Positions 33,163-41,520 of a stretch of 42,019 nucleotides of DNA are shown here, in pieces (position 1 is the first letter of the stretch; each line of letters begins with the position of its first letter). Position numbers and translations under genes: made by a program. This stretch comes from Bog-159 sp049511415 (GTDB lineage: Bacteria > Acidobacteriota > Terriglobia > Bryobacterales > Bryobacteraceae), in the NCBI GenBank assembly GCA_049511415.1, contig JBEKYC010000060.1:1-42019 (forward strand). Direction: 5' to 3'. A model generated the notes under the pieces. The model worked only from the letters and a program-made list of their open reading frames with translations. It had not been told where the DNA came from and did not search any database.

Positions 33163-34482
33163 ATGACACCGGTTGTGGCGGAAACCACCGCTAAAATCCT
33201 GGAAGAGAAGATTCGTTCGCGCCAGGCGCGCGTGGGCATCGTGGGGCTGGGCTACGTCGGACTGCCCCTCGCCGTCGAATTCGCCAAGGCCGGCTTTCAG
33301 GTAACCGGCATCGACTTGAATCCCGACAAAACCGGGCGCGTCAACGCCGGCGAATCCTATGTGGGCGACATCCCCAGCAGTGTATTATCCGGCATCGTCC
33401 GGGACGGCAGGCTGCGTGCCACCACCGATTTCGCCGCCGTGCGCGATCTGGACACCGTGAATATCTGCGTGCCCACGCCCTTGCGCAAGACCAAGGACCC
33501 CGACATGAGCTACATCGTGTCGTCCTGCCAGGAAATCCTCAACAACCTGCATCCGGGAATGCTGATCATCCTGGAGTCGACTACCTATCCAGGCACCACC
33601 GACGAATTGCTGCTGCCTATGTTCGAAAAGTCGGGTCTACGCGTCGGCGAGGATTTCTTCCTGTGCTTCTCGCCCGAGCGGGTCGATCCCGGTAATCCGA
33701 ACTATCAGACCGCCAATATACCCAAAGTGGTAGGCGGTACCACGGCGGCCTGCACGGAAATGGGCCGCCTATTCTATTCCCAGGCGCTCCAAAAAGTAGT
33801 GCCGGTCAGTTCGACGCAGGTGGCGGAGATGGTGAAACTGCTCGAAAACACCTTCCGCATGATCAACATCGGCCTGGTGAACGAATTGGCGCTCATGTGC
33901 GACCGTATGCGCATCAATGTCTGGGAGGTGATCGAGGCCGCCGCCACCAAGCCCTTCGGCTTCATGCCGTTTTATCCGGGTCCCGGCCTGGGCGGCCATT
34001 GTATTCCGATCGATCCGTTTTATCTTTCCTGGAAGACCAAGCAGGCCGGGATTGAAGCGCGCTTCATCGAACTGGCGGGATACATCAACGGCCAGATGCC
34101 ACACTTTGTGGTGGATAAAATACAGAACGCGCTCAACGACGCAGGCAAGCCGGTGAAGGGATCGCGCATCCATATCATGGGCGTGGCGTATAAGAAAGAT
34201 ATCGAAGACATGCGCGAATCTCCCGCGCTGGATGTCATGCTGCTGCTCAAACGGCGCGGCGGCCTGATATCCTACAGCGATCCACATGTCCCTTCCCTTC
34301 AATTAGATGGCGAAAATCTCCATGCCCAGCCCGAGGCCGCGGCCGCGGAGGCCGATTGCACCGCCATCATCACCGACCATTCCAGCTTCGACTTTCGAAA
34401 GCTCGCCGTAACCGCTCCGCTGATCGTGGATACGCGTAACGCCTTAAAAGGTGTGAACGCGCCTCACATTGTGCGTTTATAG
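33163..34482 (+). CDS. Nucleotide-sugar dehydrogenase (UDP-GlcNAc/UDP-glucose 6-dehydrogenase family)
   Basis: 439 residues. The NAD-binding domain starts VGIVGLGYVGLPLAVEFA (about 25-42). The catalytic cysteine is C280 in LGGHCIPIDPFYLSW, the WbpA/TviB-type signature. The C-terminal domain has IHIMGVAYKKDIEDMRESPA, which binds the nucleotide sugar. These enzymes make UDP-uronic acids or UDP-N-acetylhexosaminuronic acids for polysaccharide or O-antigen. Its GGHCIPIDP signature and length favour the UDP-N-acetyl-hexosamine type over glucose dehydrogenase. Polysaccharide genes are not adjacent; a FecR protein gene follows. Confidence 0.92.
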   Translation: MTPVVAETTAKILEEKIRSRQARVGIVGLGYVGLPLAVEFAKAGFQVTGIDLNPDKTGRVNAGESYVGDIPSSVLSGIVRDGRLRATTDFAAVRDLDTVNICVPTPLRKTKDPDMSYIVSSCQEILNNLHPGMLIILESTTYPGTTDELLLPMFEKSGLRVGEDFFLCFSPERVDPGNPNYQTANIPKVVGGTTAACTEMGRLFYSQALQKVVPVSSTQVAEMVKLLENTFRMINIGLVNELALMCDRMRINVWEVIEAAATKPFGFMPFYPGPGLGGHCIPIDPFYLSWKTKQAGIEARFIELAGYINGQMPHFVVDKIQNALNDAGKPVKGSRIHIMGVAYKKDIEDMRESPALDVMLLLKRRGGLISYSDPHVPSLQLDGENLHAQPEAAAAEADCTAIITDHSSFDFRKLAVTAPLIVDTRNALKGVNAPHIVRL

Positions 34483-34495
34483 TAACGCGCTACCA

Positions 34496-34536
34496 TTGAC
34501 AAACGTCCCAATGGCGGCAGATGCTAGGTTAAGGAG
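34496..34536 (+). promoter_or_regulatory. Promoter and ribosome-binding site of the FecR-domain gene
   Basis: A perfect -35 TTGACA (34496-34501) is followed at 18-base spacing by GATGCT (34520-34525) as a weak -10. AAGGAG (34531-34536) lies five bases before the ATG at 34542. Confidence 0.45.
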
Positions 34537-34541
34537 TTTTT

Positions 34542-35630
34542 ATGCAACCGGTAGGGCGGCTAGCGCTTTGCGGAGTGGCCCTCGCGGCTGGTAGCGTTGC
34601 CGCGCTGGCCCAATCGGCGGTGATCTCGGCTCGCTCTGGTCTGATCCACTATGTGGAAGGCCAGGTATACGTGGGCGACCAACTGCTGGAAAGTAAATTC
34701 GGTTCCTTTCCGGAAGTGAAAGAGAACCAAGTGCTGCGCACCGAGGAAGGCCGCGCCGAGGTGTTGCTTACACCCGGCGTCTTCTTGCGGCTTGGCGAGA
34801 ACAGCTCCTTCCGGATGATCACCAACCGCTTGATCGACACGCGCCTGGAGTTTCTCTCCGGCTCCGCCATCATAGAGGCGGATGATATCGGCAAAGATAA
34901 TTCCATCACCGTGGTTTTCCAGGATGCCACCATACACCCCGTGAAAAAAGGCTTGTACCGCGTCGACGCCAATCCCGCCGAATTACGGGTCTTCAACGGC
35001 GAAGCGGATGTCACCCTGGGTGAAAAGACGGTCGAAGCCAAAGACGGCCATGCCGTGGCGCTGGACACCCTGGCCGATCACAAGTTCGACCGTGCCACCA
35101 CCGATGCGCTCAACCGTTGGAGCGAGCGCCGCGGCGAGTATGTTTCCATGGCCAGCGTTTCCGCGGCCAATTCGCTGCGCACGTCCATGTTCGATGGCAG
35201 CGGCATGATGTCGACCGGGTGGTATTTCAACCCATTCCTGGGTATGTATACGTTCGTGCCGGGCCTGGATGGTAACTGGTTCAGCGCTTATGGGTTTCCC
35301 TTCTGGAGCCCGTACAACGTCTACATGGCGTATATGCCGGGTTACTACTACTATCCGTATTCCTACTACGGCGGTGGCTACCCCAGCGGATACGGCTCCT
35401 ACAACACCATCAATTACAGGAGCGTTCCGGTGCCGGCGCACTCGGGCACTCACGCTTCCGGTGGCATCGGTACGGTCGCGACGGGCCATGGGCCATCCAT
35501 CGGTGGCGGCCTGTCCTCCTCCGGATCATTACCCTCCGGCTCGCTCTCCTCCGGATCGTCCGGGACGGTCTCCGCTCCTGTCTCACACGGCGGCGGCAGC
35601 GTAGGCGCCGGTGGCGGCGGGCACCATTAA
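34542..35630 (+). CDS. Secreted FecR-domain protein with Tyr/Gly-rich and Ser/Gly-rich tail
   Basis: 362 residues with a signal peptide (LAAGSVAALAQ). Residues about 30-180 form a FecR-like beta domain: GLIHYVEGQVYVGDQLL, TEEGRAEVLLTPGVFLRLGENSSFRM and TIHPVKKGLYRVDA. The following region has a GWYFNPFLGMYTFVPG motif, then Tyr/Gly-rich sequence (PGYYYYPYSYYGGG), then Ser/Gly repeats and a final GGGGHH. There is no sigma factor or TonB receptor nearby, so it is not a classical iron-regulation anti-sigma protein. It is more likely a periplasmic or envelope protein, and the low-complexity tail may pass through or stick to surface polymers. Confidence 0.85.
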   Translation: MQPVGRLALCGVALAAGSVAALAQSAVISARSGLIHYVEGQVYVGDQLLESKFGSFPEVKENQVLRTEEGRAEVLLTPGVFLRLGENSSFRMITNRLIDTRLEFLSGSAIIEADDIGKDNSITVVFQDATIHPVKKGLYRVDANPAELRVFNGEADVTLGEKTVEAKDGHAVALDTLADHKFDRATTDALNRWSERRGEYVSMASVSAANSLRTSMFDGSGMMSTGWYFNPFLGMYTFVPGLDGNWFSAYGFPFWSPYNVYMAYMPGYYYYPYSYYGGGYPSGYGSYNTINYRSVPVPAHSGTHASGGIGTVATGHGPSIGGGLSSSGSLPSGSLSSGSSGTVSAPVSHGGGSVGAGGGGHH

Positions 35631-35633
35631 ATC

Positions 35634-35650
35634 CTAGGGTCTTTCCCTAG
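35634..35650 (+). terminator. Short perfect hairpin after the FecR-domain gene
   Basis: CTAGGG-TCTTT-CCCTAG: six-base stem and five-base loop directly after the stop codon. No T-run follows, so termination would be weak; it could instead be a binding site. Confidence 0.35.
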
Positions 35651-35664
35651 AACCGCTTCTCGCC

Positions 35665-35705
35665 TATACTCCGTGTGCAGTGAGCTAGAATGACCCTCAC
35701 GGAGG
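35665..35705 (+). promoter_or_regulatory. Promoter candidates and ribosome-binding site of mscL
   Basis: TATACT (35665-35670) and TAGAAT (35686-35691) are both -10-like. GGAGG at 35701-35705 lies four bases before the ATG at 35710. Which of the two is used cannot be told. Confidence 0.4.
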
Positions 35706-35709
35706 ATAC

Positions 35710-36120
35710 ATGTTAAAGGGTTTCAAGCAGTTCCTGATGCGCGGCAACGTCATCGACCTGGCGGTTGCCGTGGTCATCGGCGGCGCCTTTGGAGCGGTAG
35801 TAGCCGCGCTGGTCAAAGACCTGATCACGCCCATCATTGCAGCTATCGTCGGCAAGCCCGATTTTTCCGCTCTTAAGTTCCCCATCAACAAAAGTGAGTT
35901 TCTGCTGGGCGACTTCATCAATGCCTTAGTAGCCTTTTTGCTGGTCGCCACGGCGGTCTACTTCTTTGTAGTCGTGCCGGTCAACGCGGTAATGTCGCGC
36001 ATGCGGCGCGGCGAAGCGCCACCCGACCCCACCACCAAGCAGTGTCCGGAATGCCTGAGCACCATTCCGATTCAAGCCCGCCGCTGTGCGTTCTGCACTT
36101 CGCCGGTGATCCCCGCTTAG
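35710..36120 (+). CDS. mscL: Large-conductance mechanosensitive channel MscL with C-terminal zinc-ribbon-like tail
   Basis: 136 residues. TM1 has the MscL pore signature MRGNVIDLAVAVVIGGAFGAVV, and TM2 is ALVAFLLVATAVYFFVVVP. After the cytoplasmic helix the tail carries two CxxC pairs (CPECLSTIPIQARRCAFC), a zinc-ribbon-like knuckle in place of the usual acidic bundle. The channel opens under membrane tension to save the cell from hypo-osmotic shock. The tail may stabilise the cytoplasmic end of the pentamer or sense metal/redox; this is inference. Confidence 0.95.
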   Translation: MLKGFKQFLMRGNVIDLAVAVVIGGAFGAVVAALVKDLITPIIAAIVGKPDFSALKFPINKSEFLLGDFINALVAFLLVATAVYFFVVVPVNAVMSRMRRGEAPPDPTTKQCPECLSTIPIQARRCAFCTSPVIPA

Positions 36121-36129
36121 GTCCGTAAG

Positions 36130-36558
36130 TTACGGCAGGAAATCCTCGTCGAGGATTTGATCCATGGTAAACGGGCATTCGTCCGGCAGCTCGGAGGGAG
36201 GATTGCCTGCTTCCCGGACGGCTTGGCGCGCGGCTTTGCGACAGATCTTGGACAAGTCCTCGGCGGCGTATCGCCGCAAGCTGGGCGATTGCTCGAAGAT
36301 CGGTTCGAGGTCGTCGCGTTGCGTATCGATGGTTGCGCGCCAGGTGGAATTTTCACGGCGCTCGGGCTGAATCTGCCATCTAAGCAGGTGCATAATTAGA
36401 ACCCGTAGACGGTTGTGCACCTCCCAGCGGTCGCGTTTGCCCAAAGCTTCGATCTCCTCGGCTAGATGTTCCAGATCCAAATCTTGCAAACGGTGTTGGC
36501 GCAGCAACTCCGCGCTTTGCGCAGTCCACTCGTAGAAGTCCGTATCGTAGAGCAGCAT
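36130..36558 (-). CDS. DUF29 family protein
   Basis: 142 residues beginning MLLYDTDFYEWTAQSAELLRQ, the typical opening of DUF29. Other family marks are LDLEHLAEEIEALGKRDR, LRVLIMHLLRWQIQPERR and SWRATI-like STWRATI. DUF29 is a helical family of unknown function, common in cyanobacteria and soil bacteria. The start at 36558 lies four bases after the PanE-like gene; an in-frame extension to 36753 overlaps that gene and is rejected. Convergent with mscL, nine bases apart. Confidence 0.9.
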   Translation of the reverse strand: MLLYDTDFYEWTAQSAELLRQHRLQDLDLEHLAEEIEALGKRDRWEVHNRLRVLIMHLLRWQIQPERRENSTWRATIDTQRDDLEPIFEQSPSLRRYAAEDLSKICRKAARQAVREAGNPPSELPDECPFTMDQILDEDFLP

Positions 36559-36562
36559 CTTA

Positions 36563-37504
36563 CTATTTTGCGGCGAGCGCCGCGCGCAGCCTGGTGCAGG
36601 CATATAGGGCCTGCGTGGCGGGCATGGCGACACCCAGCCGCTCGCCGAGTTCCAAGACCGCTCCCACAACGGCTTCCAGCTCCAGCGGCCGCCCCGCTTC
36701 CAGATCCTGCAGCATGGACGTCTTATGCTCGCCCACCTTGGCCGCGCCCGCAATGCGCTGTTCTATGGAAACGGGCAGCATCATCCCCAGGCGCGCAGCC
36801 ACGCATTCGGTCTCGGTCATCACCGCGCGCACCAGGGCCACCACGTCCGGATCGGCGGTCATACGGGCCAGCGTCGCCCCCGTGAGTGCGCTGATCGGAT
36901 TGAAGGCCACATTGCCCAGAATCTTGACCCAGATCTCCTCGCGGATATGTGTCGTCACGGGGCAGCGCAGGCCGGAGGCGATGAGTGCCTCGGCAATCGC
37001 GCGGCACCGGGCGGAGCGGGTGCCATCCGGTTCGCCGATGGAGAGGCGCTGGCCTTCGACGTGGCGCACCACGCCCGGCTCGGCGATCTCAGCCGCGAAA
37101 TAAACCAGCGATCCCACCACGCGCCGGGATTCGATGGCGGCCGCAATTACGCCACCCGGATCCACGCGCTCCAACGGCGTGAACCACCAGGGCACGCCGT
37201 TCTGCAGGCTGACCACGCACGTTTCCGGACCCAGCAAACCGCCCAGCCGCGGCGCCAGTTGTGGCAGGCTGTGCGCTTTCACGGCCAGAAAAACAACGTC
37301 GGCCGGGCCGATGGATTCCAGATCGCCGGTAACCTGAGGGTAGGCTTCGAAATCCCCCTCCGGGCTGACTACACGCACGCCGCGCTCCGCAATGGCGCGC
37401 AGTTGCGGCCCGCGCGCGAACAGGGTGATGTCCAGACCTGCGCGCGCCATCGCCGCCCCCATGTAGGCGCCCACCGCTCCGGCGCCGGCAATCACAAATC
37501 TCAT
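36563..37504 (-). CDS. Ketopantoate reductase-like protein (PanE/ApbA family)
   Basis: 313 residues. The N-terminal Rossmann motif GAGAVGAYMGAAMARAG opens the protein, and the catalytic Lys of the family lies in EEIWVKILGNVAFNPISALTG. 2-Dehydropantoate 2-reductase makes pantoate for coenzyme A; several PanE-like proteins act on other 2-oxo acids. No other pantothenate gene is near, and the upstream CoA ligase suggests a different, perhaps oxalate- or organic-acid-related role. The ATG overlaps the ligase stop by four bases (ATGA). Confidence 0.85.
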   Translation of the reverse strand: MRFVIAGAGAVGAYMGAAMARAGLDITLFARGPQLRAIAERGVRVVSPEGDFEAYPQVTGDLESIGPADVVFLAVKAHSLPQLAPRLGGLLGPETCVVSLQNGVPWWFTPLERVDPGGVIAAAIESRRVVGSLVYFAAEIAEPGVVRHVEGQRLSIGEPDGTRSARCRAIAEALIASGLRCPVTTHIREEIWVKILGNVAFNPISALTGATLARMTADPDVVALVRAVMTETECVAARLGMMLPVSIEQRIAGAAKVGEHKTSMLQDLEAGRPLELEAVVGAVLELGERLGVAMPATQALYACTRLRAALAAK

Positions 37505-38949
37505 CGCGGGGCCCCGGCGAATGCCGCGGCTACGATCAGCCGCTGGATCTTCCCGGTGGCCGTGCGCGGAATGGCGGTCACGATATGAATCTTCTTGGGA
37601 CACTTGAAATCGGCTAGATGCTCCCGGCAGAAGCGGATCAATTCGGCCTCATCCGCGGGCGTCTCCGCGCGCAGGACCACGGCGGCTTCCACCTCCTCGC
37701 CCCAGGTGGGATGCGGCACACCGAAGCAGACAGCTTCCGAGACAGCCGCGTGCGCCAGCAGAACTTCGTCAATCTCGCGCGGCGCGATGTTTTCACCCGC
37801 GCGAATAATCAGCTCCTTGATGCGTCCCGTCAGGCGGAGGTAGCCGTCGCCGTCGATGATGCCCTGGTCGCCCGTGCGGAACCAATCGCCGAAAAACGAC
37901 TTGGCAGTGGCTTCCGGGTTGTTTTCATATTCGCGGATGACGCTCGGGCCATCGATACAAACTTCGCCGGCTCTGCCGCCGGGCAGTTCGCCGCCTTTTT
38001 CGTCGCGAATACTGATGCGCAGTCCGGTGGCCGGCCCCACCGAGCCGGCTTTGCGCGGGGCGGGCGGCAGCGGGTTGGAAGCCATCTGATGGGACGCCTC
38101 CGTCATGCCGTAAGCCTCCAGCACCGGCGCGCCGAAATAGTCTTCCATGCGCCGCATCAGATCGGGAGGTAAAGCCGCGCTGCAAGAGCGCACGAAGCGC
38201 AGTTTGTGTTCCCCGCCGCCTTTGCGCGTCAGAATGAGCTGATGGATGGTGGGCACCGCCGAATACCAGGTGACGCCGTAATCGCGCACCGTGCGCCAGA
38301 ACGCCATCGGACTGAAGCGCGCCGGAATCACCACCGTGCCGCCGGTGAGCAACGTTGCCATAGTGGACGCCATCAAGCCGTGTACGTGAAAGAGCGGCAT
38401 CAGGCAAAGCGAGACGTCTTCAGGTGTCAGCGCATACGTCTGGGCGATGTTCCGCGTGGAAGCGGCCAGATGCGCATGCTGCAACGGCACGCGCTTGGGC
38501 CTCCCCGTGCTACCGCTGGTGTGGAGCACCAGGGCGACGTCGTCGGGGGAAGGCTCGCAATAGTCGCCGCCCGCGGTCACATCCGGCTGGATCACCGGAA
38601 TGCCCGCCTGCCCCGCCGCGCGGCGCGCTTCCGTGCCTTCGCCGGGTGGGACCATCAGCATGCGGGCATTCGTATCCCCCAGGTAAAAACAAAACTCTTC
38701 GAACTTGTAACCGGGATTCAGGGGAGCGGCCGTGCCGGCGGCGCTGGCCGCCAGAAACGCGACCACAGCATCCAATCCGTTGGGCAGCGCCAGCGCCACG
38801 CGCCCGCGCGGCAACGCCGCGGCCATCGACCGGACGCGTGCGCGCAGATCCGCGTAAGTAACCGCAACTCCGGTGTCAGGCAAAATAATCGCCGTGCGTG
38901 TACCATCGGCGGCGTTCAGCACGTCGAGGAGGGTTTGAGGCTCGCTCAT
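37501..38949 (-). CDS. Acyl-CoA synthetase, oxalate-CoA ligase (AAE3/Pcs60)-like
   Basis: 482 residues, ANL superfamily. Motifs: ATP-binding HTSGSTGRPKRVPL, LPLFHVHGL-like LMPLFHVHGLMAS, YSAVPTIHQL, YGMTEASHQM, WFRTGDQG, GRIKELIIRAGENIAPREIDE and the catalytic Lys in PRTATGKIQR. The HVHGL and TWYSAVPTIHQ stretches are typical of the AAE3/Pcs60 oxalyl-CoA synthetase group, although medium-chain acyl substrates are also possible. The ATG at 38949 has TAAACT eight bases upstream (38963-38958), suggesting a leaderless mRNA. It heads a unit with the PanE-like and DUF29 genes. Confidence 0.85.
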   Translation of the reverse strand: MSEPQTLLDVLNAADGTRTAIILPDTGVAVTYADLRARVRSMAAALPRGRVALALPNGLDAVVAFLAASAAGTAAPLNPGYKFEEFCFYLGDTNARMLMVPPGEGTEARRAAGQAGIPVIQPDVTAGGDYCEPSPDDVALVLHTSGSTGRPKRVPLQHAHLAASTRNIAQTYALTPEDVSLCLMPLFHVHGLMASTMATLLTGGTVVIPARFSPMAFWRTVRDYGVTWYSAVPTIHQLILTRKGGGEHKLRFVRSCSAALPPDLMRRMEDYFGAPVLEAYGMTEASHQMASNPLPPAPRKAGSVGPATGLRISIRDEKGGELPGGRAGEVCIDGPSVIREYENNPEATAKSFFGDWFRTGDQGIIDGDGYLRLTGRIKELIIRAGENIAPREIDEVLLAHAAVSEAVCFGVPHPTWGEEVEAAVVLRAETPADEAELIRFCREHLADFKCPKKIHIVTAIPRTATGKIQRLIVAAAFAGAPR

Positions 38950-39030
38950 CAAATACGAGTTTACATGGGTGGGTAGGTTTTAGCCTGCGGCGGCCTTCAG
39001 ACCGCCTATTCTAAAGGGTTGGACCGTTCT

Positions 39031-41520
39031 ATGTGGCATGATCTTCGTTTCGCTATGCGGACTCTCCGGCGTTCTCCGGGATTCACCGCTCTGGCGGTTC
39101 TTTCGCTGGCGCTGGGTATCGGCGCCAATACCGCCATCTTTTCCCTGCTCTACCAGGTAGTGCTGCGCTCCATCCCCGTGCGCGATCCGAGCGCCCTGGT
39201 CTGGCTCGAAACCGACGACAACAACTACGGCAACGCGCGGCGCGATAACAACCTGAGCATCTATTCTTATCCCATGTACCAGGCTCTCCGCGACCGCAAT
39301 CCCGTGCTGAGCGGCCTGGTCGCACGCGCCAGCTTTTCGGCGACGCTCGCCGCCCGCGGCGAAGCGGAACAGGCCACAGCCGAGATCGTGTCGGGCAATT
39401 TCTTCGAAGTGCTGGGCGTGCGGCCGGCTCTGGGACGCCTGCTGATTCCGACCGACGACGCGCCCGGCCGCGACCCGGTGGTGGTGCTCAGCTACGCCTA
39501 TTGGATGGGGCATTTCGGCGGGGATCCGAATGTTCTGAATCAGCGTATCCTCATGAACCGCCAGCCCGTCACGGTGGTGGGCGTCGCGCCGCGCGGTTTC
39601 CGCAGCCTCCTGGCGGGCAGCGATCCGGATTTCTTCGCTCCCATTTCCATGACGCCCATGATTTCGCCCGGCTGGGTCGGAAACAGCCGTGCGGATTACT
39701 ATTGGCTCAGCGTCGTGGGTCGGCTCAAACCCGGCGTGACCCGCGAGCAGGCCGGCGCCGTGCTACAGCCGCTGTTCCGATCCATCTTGCGGGAAGAATT
39801 GCCCCAATTCGAGGGCATCACCGCCGAGGATACCAGCAAGACTCTGGCCAGGCCCATGCACGCGCGGCCCGCGGCGCAAGGCCTGAACATGCTCAGTGCA
39901 CGGTGGAAGACGCCGTTGGTGGTTCTGGCGGTGATGGTGGGATTGGTGTTGTTGATCGCCTGCGCCAACGTGGCCAGCCTGCTCATCGCGCGCGCCACGG
40001 CCCGCCACCGCGAGATTGCCATACGGCTTGCCATAGGCGCCACCCGCTGGCAGATCTCCCGGCAACTCCTGGTCGAGAGCGCCATGCTGGCGGGCATCGG
40101 CGGGCTGTTAGGCATCCTGCTCTCCCAGAACCTGGCTGCCGGGCTATTGGGTCTGCTGCCCGCCGACGCCACGGGCGGCTGGCTGGCCCCGCAATTGGAT
40201 TTGCGCGTGCTGTGCTTCAGTCTGGCGCTCTCCCTGCTCACCGGATTGCTTTTCGGCTTGGCGCCAGCCTTGCAAGCCTCCCGGTCCGGCGTAGCGCCGG
40301 CGCTGAAGGACCAAACCGCCGGCATGAGCGCCAGCGGCGCGCAGCTTCGCACGCGGCAGGTCCTGATGACGGTCCAGATCTCGGTGTCACTGCTACTGCT
40401 CATCGGCGCGGGCCTGTTCACGCGCAGCCTGCTGAACCTGCTGCATAGCGATCCCGGTTTCCGTACCGACCATCTGGTGACGTTCCGCGTCGATCCCGCA
40501 TTGAGCGGCTATTCGTTTGCGCAACGCCTGGCGCTGTATCACAACCTCCGCGACAAACTGCGCGCGCTGCCGGGGACGCAGTCCGTCAGCAATGCCTATC
40601 TGCTGCCGCTGGGCGGCTGGGGATTCGGTAACGGCGTCGAGACTCCCGGCTCCTCCAAAACCAACCCGCAGTACACTGCCTGCAACGAGAACACCGTGAC
40701 TCCGGGCTACTTTGCCGCTCTCGGGATACCGCTGCTGGCCGGCCGCGATTTCACCGGCGAGGATAATGCCAAAGCGCCGCGCGTCGTGATCCTCAGCGAA
40801 GGCTTTGCACGCTTCCTTTTCCCGCGCGATAATCCGATCGGGCGTTTCGTGCACCAGGGAATGGGAGATCTGGACGTCCAAGTAGTGGGCGTGGTGAAAG
40901 ACACCCGCATCAACGACGTGCGCGAGAAGCCGCCTTATATCATGTACGCACCCTTTGAACAGGGCGGCGACCCGTTCACGCAGGAATCCGTTTTCTTCGT
41001 GCGCACCGCGGGTGATGAACACGCCCTGATGGCGGCGGTTCGCCCGGTTGTGAAACAGTTAGACCGCAACCTGCCCGTGGAAGCGCTGACTTCCATGGAG
41101 GTGACCATCGACAACGGCATTTATACCGATCGCCTGATGGCTACCTTTGCGCTCGGGTTTGCCGCGCTGGCCGCCATCCTGGCCGCCGTGGGACTCTATG
41201 GAACGGTTTCTTACTCGGTGGCGCGGCGCACGCGGGAATTCGGCATCCGGCTGGTGCTGGGGGCAGCGCCGCAAGGTCTGCTGCTGCGCGTGCTGCGCGA
41301 AGTTGGCGTACTGGTCTTGGCGGGCGTGGCCATCGGACTGCCGGCCAGTTACTGGCTGGCGCGCCTGGCCGAATCGCAGTTATACGGCATCCGCGCGCAC
41401 GACCCGTTGACGCTGGCGGTCGCCACGGTCCTGATTGTCGTGGTGGGATTGTCGGCGGGGCTGGTGCCCGCGGTACGGGCCATGCGCATCGAGCCGATCC
41501 GGGCGTTGCGGCATGAATAG
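39031..41520 (+). CDS. ADOP-type (FtsX/MacB-like) duplicated permease
   Basis: 829 residues. Marks of the acidobacterial duplicated orphan permease family are the opening WHDLRFAMRTLRRSPGFTALAVLSLALGIGANTAIFSL, a large periplasmic MacB-PCD domain, the mid-chain FtsX block (about 300-420), a second periplasmic domain, and the closing FtsX block (LMATFALGFAALAAILAAVGLYGTVSYSVARRTREFGIR). No ABC ATPase gene is adjacent, as is usual for ADOP. The transport substrate is unknown. ATG at 39031 is chosen; an in-frame TTG at 39019 lies exactly six bases after TATTCT (39007-39012) and is a real alternative, adding four residues. Confidence 0.9.
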   Translation: MWHDLRFAMRTLRRSPGFTALAVLSLALGIGANTAIFSLLYQVVLRSIPVRDPSALVWLETDDNNYGNARRDNNLSIYSYPMYQALRDRNPVLSGLVARASFSATLAARGEAEQATAEIVSGNFFEVLGVRPALGRLLIPTDDAPGRDPVVVLSYAYWMGHFGGDPNVLNQRILMNRQPVTVVGVAPRGFRSLLAGSDPDFFAPISMTPMISPGWVGNSRADYYWLSVVGRLKPGVTREQAGAVLQPLFRSILREELPQFEGITAEDTSKTLARPMHARPAAQGLNMLSARWKTPLVVLAVMVGLVLLIACANVASLLIARATARHREIAIRLAIGATRWQISRQLLVESAMLAGIGGLLGILLSQNLAAGLLGLLPADATGGWLAPQLDLRVLCFSLALSLLTGLLFGLAPALQASRSGVAPALKDQTAGMSASGAQLRTRQVLMTVQISVSLLLLIGAGLFTRSLLNLLHSDPGFRTDHLVTFRVDPALSGYSFAQRLALYHNLRDKLRALPGTQSVSNAYLLPLGGWGFGNGVETPGSSKTNPQYTACNENTVTPGYFAALGIPLLAGRDFTGEDNAKAPRVVILSEGFARFLFPRDNPIGRFVHQGMGDLDVQVVGVVKDTRINDVREKPPYIMYAPFEQGGDPFTQESVFFVRTAGDEHALMAAVRPVVKQLDRNLPVEALTSMEVTIDNGIYTDRLMATFALGFAALAAILAAVGLYGTVSYSVARRTREFGIRLVLGAAPQGLLLRVLREVGVLVLAGVAIGLPASYWLARLAESQLYGIRAHDPLTLAVATVLIVVVGLSAGLVPAVRAMRIEPIRALRHE

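Noticed and set aside
34542..35630. FecR-type anti-sigma regulator of an iron uptake system
   Set aside because: No sigma factor or TonB receptor nearby and a signal peptide with low-complexity tail in place of the usual single inner-membrane helix.
36725..37588. 287-residue plus-strand frame opposite the PanE-like gene
   Set aside because: No motifs; antisense to a well-supported reductase.
39501..40448. 315-residue plus-strand frame inside the ADOP permease
   Set aside because: Alternate frame of the permease; Arg/Pro/Ala-rich and without motifs.
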